In this document: positions 5,558 to 5,590 of the stretch, piece by piece
How the letters are laid out: every line of letters begins with the position of its first letter
Position numbering within the stretch: position 1 is the stretch's first letter
Assembly (NCBI GenBank): GCA_036005525.1
Contig: DASYQM010000058.1
Span: forward strand, 1 to 5,590
Length of the DNA: 5,590 nt
Reading direction: 5' to 3'
From: UBA9676 sp036005525
GTDB taxonomy: Bacteria > Actinomycetota > Actinomycetes > Streptosporangiales > Streptosporangiaceae
The notes under the pieces: generated by a model
What the model saw: only the letters and a program-made list of their open reading frames with translations
The model's database searches: none
What the model was told of the DNA's origin: nothing
Translations under genes and position numbers: made by a program

Positions 5558-5590
5558 GTGCAGGTCGCGGTGCGGCGGGCAAGGCCAGGC
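5558..5590 (+). CDS. Possible start of a leaderless gene, runs off the right edge
   Basis: A GTG stands 6 nt after the GATAAT box and opens 11 codons (VQVAVRRARPG) to the window edge. There is no Shine-Dalgarno, which fits leaderless translation. The segment is basic and far too short to identify. The call rests on the promoter geometry alone. Confidence 0.25.
   Translation, partial: MQVAVRRARPG

Noticed and set aside
5397..5582. Minus-strand frame of 61 residues with closely spaced cysteines (CVCRL...HAC)
   Set aside because: The spacing does not fit a zinc ribbon, there is no ribosome binding site, and the hairpin at 5499-5520 lies inside it.

Overview
The window is uniformly GC-rich, uses G/C-ending codons and carries actinobacterial protein families: a BTAD/nSTAND1/WD40 regulator, an ArsR wing fragment and a GNAT acetyltransferase. 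This points to a high-GC actinobacterium. I cannot place it to genus. I see no rRNA, tRNA, CRISPR array or recognisable transposase.

Layout, left to right. (1) Positions 1-120, minus strand: the first 40 codons of an unrecognised gene that leaves the window on the left, with a good ribosome binding site. (2) 121-365: no supported gene. (3) 366-550, plus strand: the 3' end of an ArsR-like regulator, without its N-terminal half and with a one-base frameshift. (4) 553-4479, minus strand: the dominant feature, a signalling STAND NTPase with the order BTAD, P-loop nSTAND1 NTPase, transmembrane helix, 14 WD40-type blades. It is now split into two overlapping frames (2230-4479 and 398-2317). A second indel near 610 takes the 3' piece off its natural C-terminus, which ends at 553 in the frame of the 5' piece. 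Restoring both sites gives about 1308 residues. The usual N-terminal winged-helix DNA-binding domain is missing. (5) 4480-4648: a divergent intergenic region with a perfect GC palindrome. (6) 4649-5083, plus strand: a small, intact GNAT acetyltransferase with a hairpin at its 3' end. (7) 5084-5557: no supported gene, but some inverted repeats. (8) At the right edge, an extended -10-like box stands 6 nt before a GTG that may open a leaderless gene.

In the intact family the STAND protein would couple a WD40 sensor, an ATP-driven switch and a DNA-binding output. Here the output domain is gone and the sensor is cut off from the switch, so the locus looks like a decaying or mis-sequenced regulator. 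Three separate one-base indels (near 431, 610 and 2320) occur within 2 kb of each other. The GNAT gene is the only complete gene that looks undamaged. I do not find an intact, undescribed multi-gene system. The most useful observation is that one large signalling gene is hidden behind two unrelated-looking ORFs.
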